Source of the DNA: an uncultured Bacilli bacterium
GTDB taxonomy: Bacteria > Bacillota_I > Bacilli_A > RF39 > UBA660
Direction of reading: 5' to 3'
Assembly: GCA_934148845.1 (NCBI GenBank)
Contig: CAKPDH010000002.1
Span: 279,777 to 343,776, forward strand
DNA: 64,000 bases
A model generated the notes under the pieces. It searched no databases. It saw nothing but the letters and a program-made list of their open reading frames with translations, and was not told the DNA's origin. How positions within the stretch are numbered: position 1 is the stretch's first letter; each line of letters opens with the position of its first letter. Of this stretch, positions 25,728 through 35,188 are shown piece after piece. The translations under genes and the position numbers were made by a program.

Positions 25728-27674
25728 CTATTCTGATTTTAATTCAAATAAAATATCTCTAAGTTCCATAGCTCTTTCAAAGTCTAAATTTTTTGCAGCT
25801 TCCTTCATCTCAGTTTCTAATTTATTTATTAAATTTATTTTTTCTTTTTTAGACATTTTTTCTTTATTACTTTCTTTTGAAACTATTTCATTAGATACTA
25901 CTTCATTTATTTGCTTAATTATTGTTTTAGGTATTATATTATTGTCTTTATTATATTTTTCTTGAATCAAACGTCTTCTATTTGTTTCTTTAATTGCTAT
26001 ATCCATTGAGTCGCTTATAATATCAGCATACATTATTACTCTTCCATTTGCATTTCTTGCAGCTCTACCTATTGTTTGAATTAGACTTCTTTCACTTCTT
26101 AAAAATCCTTGTTTATCCGCATCCATTATAGCTACTAAACTTACTTCTGGTATATCTAAGCCTTCCCTTAATAAATTTATACCTACTAATACATCATATT
26201 TTCCTTTTCGTAAATCATTAATTATTCTTAAGCGTTCTAAAGTTTTTATTTCAGAGTGAAGATATGCAACTTTTATATCTAAGCCTTTCAAGTATTGAGT
26301 TAGCTCTTCAGACATTCTTATAGTAAGAGTTGTTATTAAAACTTTTTCTTTGTTTAAAATAGTCTTATTTATTTCATTTATTAAATCATCTATTTGATTT
26401 TTTGTTGAGTGAACTTCTATTTTTGGATCTAAAAGACCTGTTGGACGTATGATCTGTTCAACTACTTTTTGAGTTTTTGAAAGTTCATAATCTCCTGGTG
26501 TTGCCGATACATAAATAACTTGATTTACTTTTTTTTCAAATTCTGAAAATTTTAATGGCCTATTATCTAATGCACTAGGCAATCTGAACCCATAGTCTAC
26601 TAAAACTTCTTTTCGCGCTCTGTCACCATTATACATTCCCCTGATTTGTGGAATAGTAACATGAGATTCATCTATAAACAAAAGAAAATCTTTCTTAAAA
26701 AAGTCTATTAAAGTGGTTGGCGTTTCTCCTTCTTCTTTTAGTGCTAAATGTCTAGAATAATTTTCAACACCTCTACAAAATCCAGTCTCTTCTAACATTT
26801 CTAGATCATAATTTGTTCTTTCACTTAATCTTTGATACTCTAATAATTTATTTTCTTTTTTAAAATATGTTAATCTTTCTTCTAATTCTTTCCTTATATT
26901 ATTAATCGCAAGTTTTAATTTTTCTGGACTTGTTACAAAATGACTTGCTGGAAATATAGAAATAGATTTTTTATTTGAAGTAATACTTGATGTTACGGGA
27001 TCAAATTCCTTTATTGATTCTATTTCATCTCCAAATAATTCTATTCTTATACCCTTCGTATGTTCATTTATTGGAATAATATCTATATTATCACCTTTAG
27101 CCCGAAATGTACCTCTCTTAAAATCAACATCATTTCTTTCATAAAGCATATCTATTAATTTTTCTAATATAACATCCCTATCAATTACTTGTCCAACTTC
27201 TAAAGTAAGCATTTTCTTTTGATATTCTTCCATTTCTCCTATTCCATATATACATGAAACAGAAGCAACTACTATTACATCTTTATAATTTAGTAAAGAG
27301 GCTGTCGCTGCATGTCTTAATTCATCAATTTCATCATTTATAGAGGCATCTTTTTCTATATATGTATCAGTTTTAGCTACATATGCTTCTGGTTGATAAT
27401 AATCATAATATGAAACAAAATAACATACATGATTTTCTGGAAACAACTCCTTAAATTCTGCATATAATTGTCCAGCAAGTGTTTTGTTATGCGCCAAAAC
27501 TAAGGTCGGCTTATTTATTTCCTTTATAACATTAGCCATCGTAAAAGTTTTTCCGGAGCCTGTAACGCCTTGTAAAACTTGATGTTTTTCTCCATTTTTT
27601 ACACCTTCAACTAATTTCTTTATTGCTTGTGGTTGATCTCCAGTTGGTGAAAAATTAGAATACATTTTAAACAT
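25728..27674 (-). CDS. uvrB: Excinuclease ABC subunit B
   Basis: 648 residues. Walker A GVTGSGKTFTMA, beta-hairpin YYDYYQPEAYVAKTDTYIEKD, helicase motif VI QTIGRAARN, and the C-terminal UVR domain (EMKEAAKNLDFERAMELRDILFELK) for UvrC contact. Damage verification in nucleotide excision repair. uvrA and uvrC are not in this window. Confidence 0.97.
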   Translation of the reverse strand: MFKMYSNFSPTGDQPQAIKKLVEGVKNGEKHQVLQGVTGSGKTFTMANVIKEINKPTLVLAHNKTLAGQLYAEFKELFPENHVCYFVSYYDYYQPEAYVAKTDTYIEKDASINDEIDELRHAATASLLNYKDVIVVASVSCIYGIGEMEEYQKKMLTLEVGQVIDRDVILEKLIDMLYERNDVDFKRGTFRAKGDNIDIIPINEHTKGIRIELFGDEIESIKEFDPVTSSITSNKKSISIFPASHFVTSPEKLKLAINNIRKELEERLTYFKKENKLLEYQRLSERTNYDLEMLEETGFCRGVENYSRHLALKEEGETPTTLIDFFKKDFLLFIDESHVTIPQIRGMYNGDRARKEVLVDYGFRLPSALDNRPLKFSEFEKKVNQVIYVSATPGDYELSKTQKVVEQIIRPTGLLDPKIEVHSTKNQIDDLINEINKTILNKEKVLITTLTIRMSEELTQYLKGLDIKVAYLHSEIKTLERLRIINDLRKGKYDVLVGINLLREGLDIPEVSLVAIMDADKQGFLRSERSLIQTIGRAARNANGRVIMYADIISDSMDIAIKETNRRRLIQEKYNKDNNIIPKTIIKQINEVVSNEIVSKESNKEKMSKKEKINLINKLETEMKEAAKNLDFERAMELRDILFELKSE

Positions 27675-27870
27675 TTTATAACCTCCATTACATTAATATG
27701 TTAATAAAAACTTTTTACTTTATTTATGTCTAGTATTTAAAGCCGATACAATTAACTGAAAAATTGTTGGACAATTGATTAATTTTACTGCTTATATTTT
27801 ATCATCTTATATAAATTTAAACAAGATAATTATTCTAACTTGAAGTATCTTACTAAATTTTTTTATTAAA

Positions 27871-27897
27871 AAAACTCCGTTAAAAAACGGAATTTAG
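27871..27897 (-). terminator. Terminator candidate downstream of the 28127 gene
   Basis: Minus-strand stem ATTCCGTT / AACGGAGT (one G-U pair) and T7, 230 nt beyond the 28127 gene and next to the remnant. Confidence 0.6.
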
Positions 27898-27924
27898 TAT
27901 AAAATTTACACTCTTTTTTATTCA

Positions 27925-28011
27925 TTAATTTGAAAATAATACACGTTTTTCTCTATTTGATTGCTTTGCTATATCATTACATATAACTGCTTGTAATAAT
28001 GATTCTTTAAC
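27925..28011 (-). pseudogene. Possible 3' remnant of a lost gene
   Basis: A minus-strand open stretch of 28 codons ending in TAA reads like real protein (SLLQAVICNDIAKQSNREK then RVLFSN). It has no start codon and is closed by an in-frame stop directly upstream. No parent gene recognised. It may be the decayed end of a gene once placed between the 28127 gene and uvrB, or chance. Confidence 0.3.
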
Positions 28012-28126
28012 TTATTATATAATCATTTATTTTAAGATTTTGATAATATTCTAACATAATAATTTTTTAAAATTTGATCTATAATACTCGTCAAATTAAT
28101 TATAAGTTTTAAAAGAAAATAATCAA

Positions 28127-28684
28127 TTATTTATGGAATTGAGCGTTTTCCAGTTGAATTTGATTATAATAATTATCTATTTTTTGTAATAACATACTAT
28201 TTTCTTTTGAAAAAGTCGATATATTATCTAATTGGTCAAATTTATATCCATCTTTATAATATCTAGTTGAAACAAAATCAGAAATTAAATTTTTATACAA
28301 ATTGGGATATTTGTTTAATATAAATTTTACAGATTCCATTCGACCTTCTTTTAATATATTCATTAATAAAATTTTAACTTCATCATTAGATAATCCTTTA
28401 TCATCAAAAGTTTTTTGTGTACCTAATAAGACCATATAGCCTTTTCTAGTGGCTAGTTCATTTGTTTTGATTACATTTTTTAATAATTCCTTTTCTATTT
28501 GCTCAAAGCTAAGACTTGAAATATAGTCTCTTGCACTACCATTACTTGTAAATCCAAATGTATATCCTTCAATTAATAACTTTAATAAAGCATTAGTAAT
28601 GTGCTTTTCGGTCGAAAATTCTCCACCTTTTTCCATTGTTTTTAGACAAGCATAATCAATGCATTGTAATTCATAACTCTTCAT
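28127..28684 (-). CDS. Hypothetical protein, 185 residues
   Basis: No family recognised. Soluble, mostly helical by composition; the segment RMESVKFILNKYPNLYKNLI has an ankyrin-like feel, but no repeat is convincing. Start at ATG 28684, where AGGAGG lies 6 nt upstream; the ATG 6 nt earlier directly abuts AGGAGG and is a poor start. It lies alone between noc and uvrB, with terminators on both sides, in a stretch that looks accessory. Confidence 0.65.
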   Translation of the reverse strand: MKSYELQCIDYACLKTMEKGGEFSTEKHITNALLKLLIEGYTFGFTSNGSARDYISSLSFEQIEKELLKNVIKTNELATRKGYMVLLGTQKTFDDKGLSNDEVKILLMNILKEGRMESVKFILNKYPNLYKNLISDFVSTRYYKDGYKFDQLDNISTFSKENSMLLQKIDNYYNQIQLENAQFHK

Positions 28685-28817
28685 ACACATCCTCCTGTTG
28701 CTAGGATATCATAAAAATCTTTAAAAGTAAACTTATATAGTTCCTACTTGTAATAATTTTTACTGTACAATTGTAAATGATATGATACTAAAAAATCAGA
28801 AAAAATATGAAATATAG

Positions 28818-28838
28818 ATCAAAAAGAGTCTTTTTGAT
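28818..28838 (-). terminator. Second hairpin beyond noc
   Basis: Perfect inverted repeat ATCAAAAAG-AGT-CTTTTTGAT, just past the main noc terminator in the direction of noc transcription. It may be a backup terminator; there is no strong T run. Confidence 0.5.
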
Positions 28839-28845
28839 CTATAAA

Positions 28846-28874
28846 AAATGAAGAGAGACTCTTCATTTTTTGAA
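28846..28874 (-). terminator. noc terminator
   Basis: Perfect 13-bp inverted repeat AAAAAATGAAGAG / CTCTTCATTTTTT with a 3-nt loop and T-rich exit on the minus strand, 15 nt beyond the noc stop. Confidence 0.85.
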
Positions 28875-28888
28875 AATCATTCATATTT

Positions 28889-30412
28889 CTACTTTTCAAT
28901 TTTAAATACAACTTGATATATATTTTCTAAATCATATTCTTCTAAATCTAATTTATATCCACTTTTTTCTATTTCTGCCGAACAATTTCTTAAAATGTTA
29001 ATAATTTCTTTAAAATCCACCTTGTTTATCACTGGTTCTTCATTAAATGGCATAACTGGATCATATTGCTTCGTATAATCTGTAACAATTATTGGACCTT
29101 GATTAGATGTCGACTGTATATTATCATTTTCTATATAAGTTGGTGGCAATGCTGTATCTTCTTCTTTTGGTTTACTTGAAGTATCTAAGCTTTCTGTATT
29201 ATCTATTATTGGATTAGTTTTTGGTATTTCAAACATTGATTTTTGCTCTTGAGTATTCATTGTATTTTGATTATTTAAAATGTCTTTTGGTTCATTATAA
29301 AGATTATCAAAACTAAATGAAGGTGCCTCAACTTGTGAGTTACTATTTTGAATTTGTTGAGATTCTAATGTTGACATACTTCCTATATTAGGCGTTTCAT
29401 TATCCATACTACTCATACTTGGCATTTCTGTTTGTGGTGTACTCACTGGTGGAGTATTTAAATTAAACATTCCACTATCTATACTACTCATACTTGGTAT
29501 TTCTGTTTGTGGTACACTCACTGGTGGAGTATTTAAATTAAACATTCCACTATCTATACTACTCATACTTGGTATTTCTGTTTGTGGTGTACTCACTGGT
29601 GGAGTATTTAAATTAAACATTCCACTATCTATACTACTCATACTTGGCATTTCTGTTTGTGATGTACTCACTGGTGGAGTTGCATTAAACGTTGGTACCT
29701 CAACTGTAGTTGAATTAAAAGAATTCATTGCTGGAATTTCAACTGAAGTATTTTCCGTTCCAGATGAATTAAGTATATTATTTACATTATTCATATTATT
29801 GTCCCCTTTTATTACTTTATTTATTTCTTCATCGGTTTGTCTTACCGTTAGTCTTTCATTTATAATCTTTTCTAACATATTATTTTGTAATTTTTCTGTT
29901 GATAGCTTTAATAGCGAACGAGCATGACGTTCTGATATTTTATTTTCAAGTAATGCATTTTGAACATCATCTGACAAATTTAATAATCTTAACTTATTTG
30001 CTACTGCAGACTGACTCTTTCCTATTTTTTCCGCTAGTTCACCTTGTGTAATATTTCCCATATCAAGGCGTTTTTTTATTGAAAGTGCTTCTTCTATAGG
30101 TGATAAGCTTTTCCTTTGTACATTTTCAATTAAAGCAATTTCCGCACATTCCTTATCATCTAAATCTCTTATTACGACAGGAACTGTTTCCTTTCCAGCT
30201 AAAACACAGGCTTTATAGCGTCTTTCACCAGCAATTATTTCATATTTATCTCCTATAGGGCGTACAAGTAAAGGATGTATTACTCCGTGTTCTTTTATAG
30301 AATCAGATAATTCCAAAATTTCATCTTCATCAAATTGAATTCTAGGCTGAAATCTATTTGGTAAAATATCATTTGTATCTACTTCTATTACCCTTAATGA
30401 ATTATCTGTCAT
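28889..30412 (-). CDS. noc: Nucleoid occlusion protein Noc with inserted repeat linker
   Basis: 507 residues from ATG 30412, chosen because AAGGAGG lies 6 nt upstream; the longer frame begins with a TTG without a site. Residues 8-100 are a ParB-like CTPase domain (ILPNRFQPRIQF, GERRYKAC); about 130-160 hold the HTH with the Noc-type GKSQSAVANKLRLLNL; the last 45 residues resemble the Noc dimerisation domain. Between them lies a roughly 230-residue Ser/Thr/Pro/Asn-rich linker with a 25-residue repeat (245-344). Next to rsmG, as in Bacillus. Noc blocks FtsZ assembly over the nucleoid. No N-terminal amphipathic helix is visible. Confidence 0.88.
   Translation of the reverse strand: MTDNSLRVIEVDTNDILPNRFQPRIQFDEDEILELSDSIKEHGVIHPLLVRPIGDKYEIIAGERRYKACVLAGKETVPVVIRDLDDKECAEIALIENVQRKSLSPIEEALSIKKRLDMGNITQGELAEKIGKSQSAVANKLRLLNLSDDVQNALLENKISERHARSLLKLSTEKLQNNMLEKIINERLTVRQTDEEINKVIKGDNNMNNVNNILNSSGTENTSVEIPAMNSFNSTTVEVPTFNATPPVSTSQTEMPSMSSIDSGMFNLNTPPVSTPQTEIPSMSSIDSGMFNLNTPPVSVPQTEIPSMSSIDSGMFNLNTPPVSTPQTEMPSMSSMDNETPNIGSMSTLESQQIQNSNSQVEAPSFSFDNLYNEPKDILNNQNTMNTQEQKSMFEIPKTNPIIDNTESLDTSSKPKEEDTALPPTYIENDNIQSTSNQGPIIVTDYTKQYDPVMPFNEEPVINKVDFKEIINILRNCSAEIEKSGYKLDLEEYDLENIYQVVFKIEK
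29381..29680 (-). repeat. 75-bp in-frame tandem repeat in noc
   Basis: Four consecutive 75-bp units (29606-29680, 29531-29605, 29456-29530, 29381-29455), the first three nearly identical and the last degenerate at its end. Each encodes 25 residues starting TPPVS and containing QTE(I/M)PSMSSIDSGMFNLN. Near-identity at DNA level indicates recent expansion. Confidence 0.95.
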
Positions 30413-30433
30413 ATTTACCTCCTTTTTATTCTT

Positions 30434-30469
30434 CTTTATTATTTTACAATATTTTAATAAATAAAACAA
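30434..30469 (-). promoter_or_regulatory. noc promoter
   Basis: Minus-strand -35 TTGTTT, 17 nt, -10 TAAAAT, about 25 nt upstream of the AGGAGG of noc. It is the same hexamer pair with the same spacing as the dnaA promoter. Exact edges are good to a few bases. Confidence 0.6.
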
Positions 30470-30532
30470 TATGTTTATATACAATTATATTCATTTTTTA
30501 TAAAATTAATTATATATAAATATATCTCAACA

Positions 30533-30561
30533 TAAAAAAATAAGTATAGTTTTATACTTAT
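30533..30561 (-). terminator. rsmG terminator
   Basis: Perfect minus-strand stem ATAAGTATA / TATACTTAT with a 4-nt loop and T7, immediately after rsmG. It separates the mnmE-mnmG-rsmG unit from noc. Confidence 0.85.
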
Positions 30562-31262
30562 CATAAAGGTTTTGATATTATATCTTTATATTTTCTTGGG
30601 TAAGATTTATTAATATTTTTTAATTTTTCTATTTTTACTAAACATCTGTCACTATTTTCTATAGGTAATTTGAATTTAATTAAGTCTATTTGTCTACATG
30701 ATAATTTGTTTAAGGCATTTATATAGTCTGGTTCTTTTTCCATATTTCCTTTCATAAAAACAAAATATTTATTTACTTTTACCAAATTAATACCAAGTTC
30801 TAATAAAATGTTAATTGAAGAAACTGCTCTTGCAGTTACAACATCGAATTGTTCAGATTTAGTTTTAGCATAATCTTCTATTCTACTATGAATAGCTACA
30901 ATATTCTCTAGATTTAATTCTTTTATCACTTCATTTAAAAATTTTACTCTTTTATTTAATGAATCAATTAAAGTTATTTTTAAATTTGGATAAAAAATCT
31001 TTAAAACTATTCCAGGAAAACCAGCACCACTACCAAGATCACAAAGATTATTAATACTGTTTAAATCAATTATTTTAGATATAGTAAGTGAGTCATAAAA
31101 GTGCTTTAAATAAACTTGTTCTTTTTCTGTTATGCCCGTTAAATTCATAACTTTATTATATTTTATTAGAATATTATAATATTTATCAAGTTGATTCAAT
31201 TGAAATTCTGTTATTGTTAAACCTAATTTTTTTACTTCCTCTATAAATTTATTTTGATTCAT
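30561..31262 (-). CDS. rsmG: 16S rRNA (guanine527-N7)-methyltransferase
   Basis: 233 residues with the SAM motif NLCDLGSGAGFPGIVLKI and the substrate loop VTARAVSSINILLELG. Methylates G527 of 16S rRNA; loss gives low-level streptomycin resistance in other species. Overlaps mnmG by 14 nt and ends in TGA. Confidence 0.95.
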   Translation of the reverse strand: MNQNKFIEEVKKLGLTITEFQLNQLDKYYNILIKYNKVMNLTGITEKEQVYLKHFYDSLTISKIIDLNSINNLCDLGSGAGFPGIVLKIFYPNLKITLIDSLNKRVKFLNEVIKELNLENIVAIHSRIEDYAKTKSEQFDVVTARAVSSINILLELGINLVKVNKYFVFMKGNMEKEPDYINALNKLSCRQIDLIKFKLPIENSDRCLVKIEKLKNINKSYPRKYKDIISKPL

Positions 31263-33123
31263 AAAAATATTCCTTTTTTATATATACCATTATTAAGGAC
31301 ACATCAACGGGATTAACCCCACTTATTCTTAATGCTTGTCCTATTGAAGTAGGACGAATTTGATTCAATTTTTGCTTTGCCTCACTTGCTAAATTATGAA
31401 TTTTATTGTAATCAATATCATCAGGTATTTTTTTATTATCAAGGTCTAACATTTTTTTTGCCTCTTCTAATTCTTTTTTTATATATCCCTCATATTTAAC
31501 ATTTATTTCTACTTGTTCCATTACTTCATCTGAAAATTCTAAAGCAATATATTTTTTTAAATTTAAAATTGTTATCTCAGGACGCTTTAATAAATTATAA
31601 AGAGTTATTGAATCTTTTATATCAGGACTATTGTTATTTCTTAAAAATTCTAAATCCTCTTTTTTTGGAGTTAATTTTATATTTTTTAACATTTCAGTTA
31701 ATTGCTCTATTTGCTTTTGTTTTAATAAAAATCTTTCATAGCTTTCATCACTTACTAATCCTACGTCATGCCCATATTTTCTAAGACGGGTATCAGCATT
31801 ATCATGTCTTAACAATAATCTATATTCTGCTCTTGATGTTAATAATCTATATGGATCAATTATTCCTTTAGTAACTAAGTCATCTATAAGTACACCTATA
31901 TATGCTTCATTTCTTTTTAAAATTAATGGTTCTCTTTTTTCTAATTTTAATACGGCATTTATTCCTGCCATCAATCCCTGACAAGCAGCTTCTTCATATC
32001 CACTAGTACCATTTATTTGACCAGCAGTAAATAAATTCTTTATAACTTTTGTTTCTAAAGATAAAGTTAATTGCTTTGAATCTATTGCATCATATTCTAT
32101 TGCATATGCATATTTATTAATAATTGCATGTTCTAATCCAGGTAAAGAATGAACCATTTCATCTTGAATATTCTTAGGCATACTAGTTGAAAATCCTTGA
32201 ATATATATATCATCATAATATAAACTTTCTGGTTCTAAAAATAGTTGATGTTTATCTTTCGTTGAAAATCTTACAATTTTATCTTCTATTGATGGACAAT
32301 ACCTAGGACCTATACCTTTTATATCTTTAAGACCACCATACATACTAGATTTAGTTAAATTTTCTTTTATTATTTTATGGGTTAATGGTTGAGTATATAT
32401 TAAATGGCAAGGTACTTGTTTATCCTTATCATAATATATCTTATTATCAAAGCTAAATGTCCAATACTTATCATCACCACATTCAACTTTTGTTTTAGAA
32501 AAATCAATTGAACCTTTTTCTATCCTTTGTGGAGTTCCTGTTTTTAGTCTTATTATATTAAAACCATATTCTTTTAATTTATCGCTCAAATGATTACTTG
32601 GCTTTTCACCATGAGGACCTTGTCTTGTTCTTGTATCACCTACCAATATATCAGATTTCAAATATGTTCCAGTAGTAAGTATTACACATTCTGAAAATAT
32701 TTTTTCTCCATTTGATAAAACAATTCCTTTTACTTTATCATCTTCAATTATTAAATCTTCTACTAATGCTTCTTTTATTGTTAAATTATTAGTCGATGTT
32801 AATGTTTTTAACATATTTTTAGGATATGTTATCTTATCAGCTTGAGCTCTTAGTGCTCGAACTGCTGGACCTTTTGCACTATTCAACATTTTAATTTGTA
32901 ATAAACTTTTGTCTGCATTTCTACCCATTTCTCCACCAAGTGCGTCTATTTCCCTTACGACAATTCCTTTAGCACTTCCACCTATTGATGGATTACATGG
33001 CATATCTGCTATATTTTTAATATTTCCCGTTATAAGTAAGGTATTATGTCCCATTCTAGCACTTGCTAATGAGGCCTCACATCCTGCATGTCCGCCTCCT
33101 ACTACAATTATTTCATATTTCAT
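31249..33123 (-). CDS. mnmG: tRNA uridine-5-carboxymethylaminomethyl modification enzyme MnmG
   Basis: 624 residues. FAD-binding IIVVGGGHAGCEASLASARMG at the N-terminus, RALRAQADK, and the MnmE-interaction C-terminal helical domain. With MnmE it makes cmnm5U34 on tRNAs. Start at ATG 33123 (MKYEIIVVGGG) with GAGGAA upstream; an upstream ATG-less extension to 33150 is not conserved. Confidence 0.97.
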   Translation of the reverse strand: MKYEIIVVGGGHAGCEASLASARMGHNTLLITGNIKNIADMPCNPSIGGSAKGIVVREIDALGGEMGRNADKSLLQIKMLNSAKGPAVRALRAQADKITYPKNMLKTLTSTNNLTIKEALVEDLIIEDDKVKGIVLSNGEKIFSECVILTTGTYLKSDILVGDTRTRQGPHGEKPSNHLSDKLKEYGFNIIRLKTGTPQRIEKGSIDFSKTKVECGDDKYWTFSFDNKIYYDKDKQVPCHLIYTQPLTHKIIKENLTKSSMYGGLKDIKGIGPRYCPSIEDKIVRFSTKDKHQLFLEPESLYYDDIYIQGFSTSMPKNIQDEMVHSLPGLEHAIINKYAYAIEYDAIDSKQLTLSLETKVIKNLFTAGQINGTSGYEEAACQGLMAGINAVLKLEKREPLILKRNEAYIGVLIDDLVTKGIIDPYRLLTSRAEYRLLLRHDNADTRLRKYGHDVGLVSDESYERFLLKQKQIEQLTEMLKNIKLTPKKEDLEFLRNNNSPDIKDSITLYNLLKRPEITILNLKKYIALEFSDEVMEQVEINVKYEGYIKKELEEAKKMLDLDNKKIPDDIDYNKIHNLASEAKQKLNQIRPTSIGQALRISGVNPVDVSLIMVYIKKEYFYESK

Positions 33124-33180
33124 AAAATCACATTCCTCGTTTTGAATCAATAGTATACTATTAATTTTTATTTTTTACAA

Positions 33181-34530
33181 TTACTTTCCAAGACAAAATT
33201 GACTAAATAATTGATCAATTAACTCATCTTTATACGTCTCACCTATTATTTCACCTAAAACATTCCATACATTTTTTAAATCTATTTCCACCATATCAAT
33301 AGGCATATTGTCTTTTATCGCTTGACGTACTGCTTCTAAGCTAGTCAATGCATTTTTCAATAATGAAATTGATCTTGCACTACTCAAATATGTAAAATCA
33401 TCCTGTTCTATCTTATCAAAATTAAATACTTCTTTTATTTTATCTTTTAAATTATCTATTCCTATATCATCTTTAATAGATATTTCTACATAATTATTTA
33501 TTTTATTCTTATCTAGCTTAGTTTCTAAATCTATTTTATTTATTACAATTATATAATTTTTATTTTTTATTCTTTCTATTACTTCGAAGTCTTCTTTTTG
33601 TAATGGTTCATTATTGTTTAAAACATAAAGTATTAAATCAGCATCATTTATTAAATCTAGACTTTTTTTAACTCCTATACTTTCTACTACATCAGAAGTT
33701 TCTCTTATTCCTGCCGTATCTATTATATTAAATAATATTCCATCTATTGATATACTTCCTTCTACTATATCTCTAGTTGTTCCGGCTATATTTGTCACAA
33801 TAGCTTTATCTTCATTTAATAATTTATTTAATATACTACTTTTTCCTACATTTGGACTTCCTATAATTATAGTTTTTATTCCTTCTTTTATAATTTTTCC
33901 ATTTAAAGATTTATTTAAAATCTCTTTAAGTTTAATTTCTATCATATCAGTCTTAGATTTTATCATATCAACTGTCATTTCTTCTATGTCTTCATATTCT
34001 GGATAATCTATATTTACTTCTATATTTGCTAAAATCTCTATTATTTCTTGTCTTAAATTTTTGATTAATTTTGATACATCACCATTAATCTGATTTATAG
34101 CTAATTTTCGTGATTTTTCCGTTTTTGCATTTATTAAATCCATTACTCCTTCTGCTTCTATTAAATCAATTCTTCCATTTAAAAAAGCTCTTTTAGTAAA
34201 CTCTCCTGGAGATGCCAAACGACAACCGTTTACAAGAAGCAATTCTAATACTTTGTTTGTTATTGCAATACCACCGTGTGTATTTATTTCTACAATATCT
34301 TCTCTTGTAAATGTTTGTGGCGCTCTCATTACACTTACAAGAACTTCATCTATTATTTTATTGTTATCTACTATATGCCCATAATTTATTGTGTGAGTAT
34401 CAACATTTTCTAAATTTTTACCTTTAAAAATCTTATTTACTATCTTTATTGAGTCATTTCCACTTACTCTTATTATAGAAATAGCGCCTACTCCAAGTGC
34501 AGTTGATATAGCAGCTATTGTATCATTCAT
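33181..34530 (-). CDS. mnmE: tRNA modification GTPase MnmE
   Basis: 449 residues. N-terminal folate-binding domain (MNDTIAAISTALGVGAISIIRVSG), helical domain with inserted G domain (GSPNVGKSSILN, DTAGIRETSD, NKID), and the C-terminal catalytic FCLGK (C-x-G-K). Partner of MnmG directly downstream. Confidence 0.97.
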   Translation of the reverse strand: MNDTIAAISTALGVGAISIIRVSGNDSIKIVNKIFKGKNLENVDTHTINYGHIVDNNKIIDEVLVSVMRAPQTFTREDIVEINTHGGIAITNKVLELLLVNGCRLASPGEFTKRAFLNGRIDLIEAEGVMDLINAKTEKSRKLAINQINGDVSKLIKNLRQEIIEILANIEVNIDYPEYEDIEEMTVDMIKSKTDMIEIKLKEILNKSLNGKIIKEGIKTIIIGSPNVGKSSILNKLLNEDKAIVTNIAGTTRDIVEGSISIDGILFNIIDTAGIRETSDVVESIGVKKSLDLINDADLILYVLNNNEPLQKEDFEVIERIKNKNYIIVINKIDLETKLDKNKINNYVEISIKDDIGIDNLKDKIKEVFNFDKIEQDDFTYLSSARSISLLKNALTSLEAVRQAIKDNMPIDMVEIDLKNVWNVLGEIIGETYKDELIDQLFSQFCLGK

Positions 34531-34561
34531 TTTATCATCCCATTTCTATGATATTTTATCA

Positions 34562-34597
34562 CATTTTAAAAAATAATACCATTAAAGTATTATTTTT
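34562..34597 (-). terminator. jag terminator
   Basis: Minus-strand stem AAAAATAATAC / GTATTATTTTT with a 7-nt loop and A/T flanks; it overlaps the jag stop codon and may separate rpmH-rnpA-yidC-jag from mnmE. Confidence 0.75.
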
Positions 34598-35186
34598 CTA
34601 TATATCTTATAACAACATATCTATTTGGTTCTTCTCCAAAACTTTCTGTTTCAATGTTATAGTAATCTGAAGCTATTGAATGAACTAGTCTTCTTGTATA
34701 AGAATTCATTGGATCTAGCTTAGTTTCAACTTTATTTTTTATTACATCATTTATTATATCTTTTATATTTCTTTCAAAATATTTTTCTTTTCTTTGTTTA
34801 TAATTTGATGCATCTAAGTTAACCTTTACATTAAACATTATTTTATTACTTAAAGTTTGTCTTATTAATATTTGAAGTGCATTTAATGTTCTTCCGTCTT
34901 TACCTATTAATATTGGATTACTATCTGAATACATTTTTACATTAAATATTCCATCTTCTTCTATTATATTAATTTTAGCATCTATTCCCATTTGTTTTGT
35001 AATTTCTGTCAAGTATTCATTTATAAATTCTGATACATCTGATTTTTTTACTACTTCCATAACATAATTATTATCTTCTTCATATTCTTTAGAAAGTAAT
35101 TCATTACTATAAGCATCTAAATCATCCAAGCATTTTAATCTGCATTTTTCTTCTGTTTCATCTTTATATGTATGTACTTCTATCAT
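34590..35186 (-). CDS. khpB: RNA-binding protein KhpB (Jag/SpoIIIJ-associated)
   Basis: 198 residues. N-terminal helical linker, KH domain around residues 80-130 (NPILIGKDGRTLNALQILIRQ), and an R3H domain (NSYTRRLVHSIASDYYNIETESFGEEPNR). Binds RNA, forms a complex with KhpA in other Firmicutes, and affects cell elongation. It starts 2 nt after yidC. Confidence 0.93.
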   Translation of the reverse strand: MIEVHTYKDETEEKCRLKCLDDLDAYSNELLSKEYEEDNNYVMEVVKKSDVSEFINEYLTEITKQMGIDAKINIIEEDGIFNVKMYSDSNPILIGKDGRTLNALQILIRQTLSNKIMFNVKVNLDASNYKQRKEKYFERNIKDIINDVIKNKVETKLDPMNSYTRRLVHSIASDYYNIETESFGEEPNRYVVIRYIEK

Positions 35187-35188
35187 AA

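Larger units (their letters stand above)
27675..28126. other. Sparse 450-bp gap with a terminator and a possible gene remnant
   Basis: No complete gene. It holds the uvrB ribosome binding site and upstream region, a terminator-like hairpin near 27871-27897 and a 27-codon coding-like fragment at 27925-28011. The remainder is AT-rich sequence without a signal I can name. Confidence 0.6.

Noticed and set aside
29381..29680. Regular 75-bp repeat that could be mistaken for a CRISPR array
   Set aside because: Units are directly contiguous without spacers, keep the noc reading frame and encode a 25-residue repeat.
28889..30484. Longer noc reading from a TTG at 30484, adding a hydrophobic and basic segment
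   Set aside because: It would look like a membrane helix, but there is no ribosome binding site for the TTG, AGGAGG sits exactly before ATG 30412, and the promoter lies inside the extra stretch.
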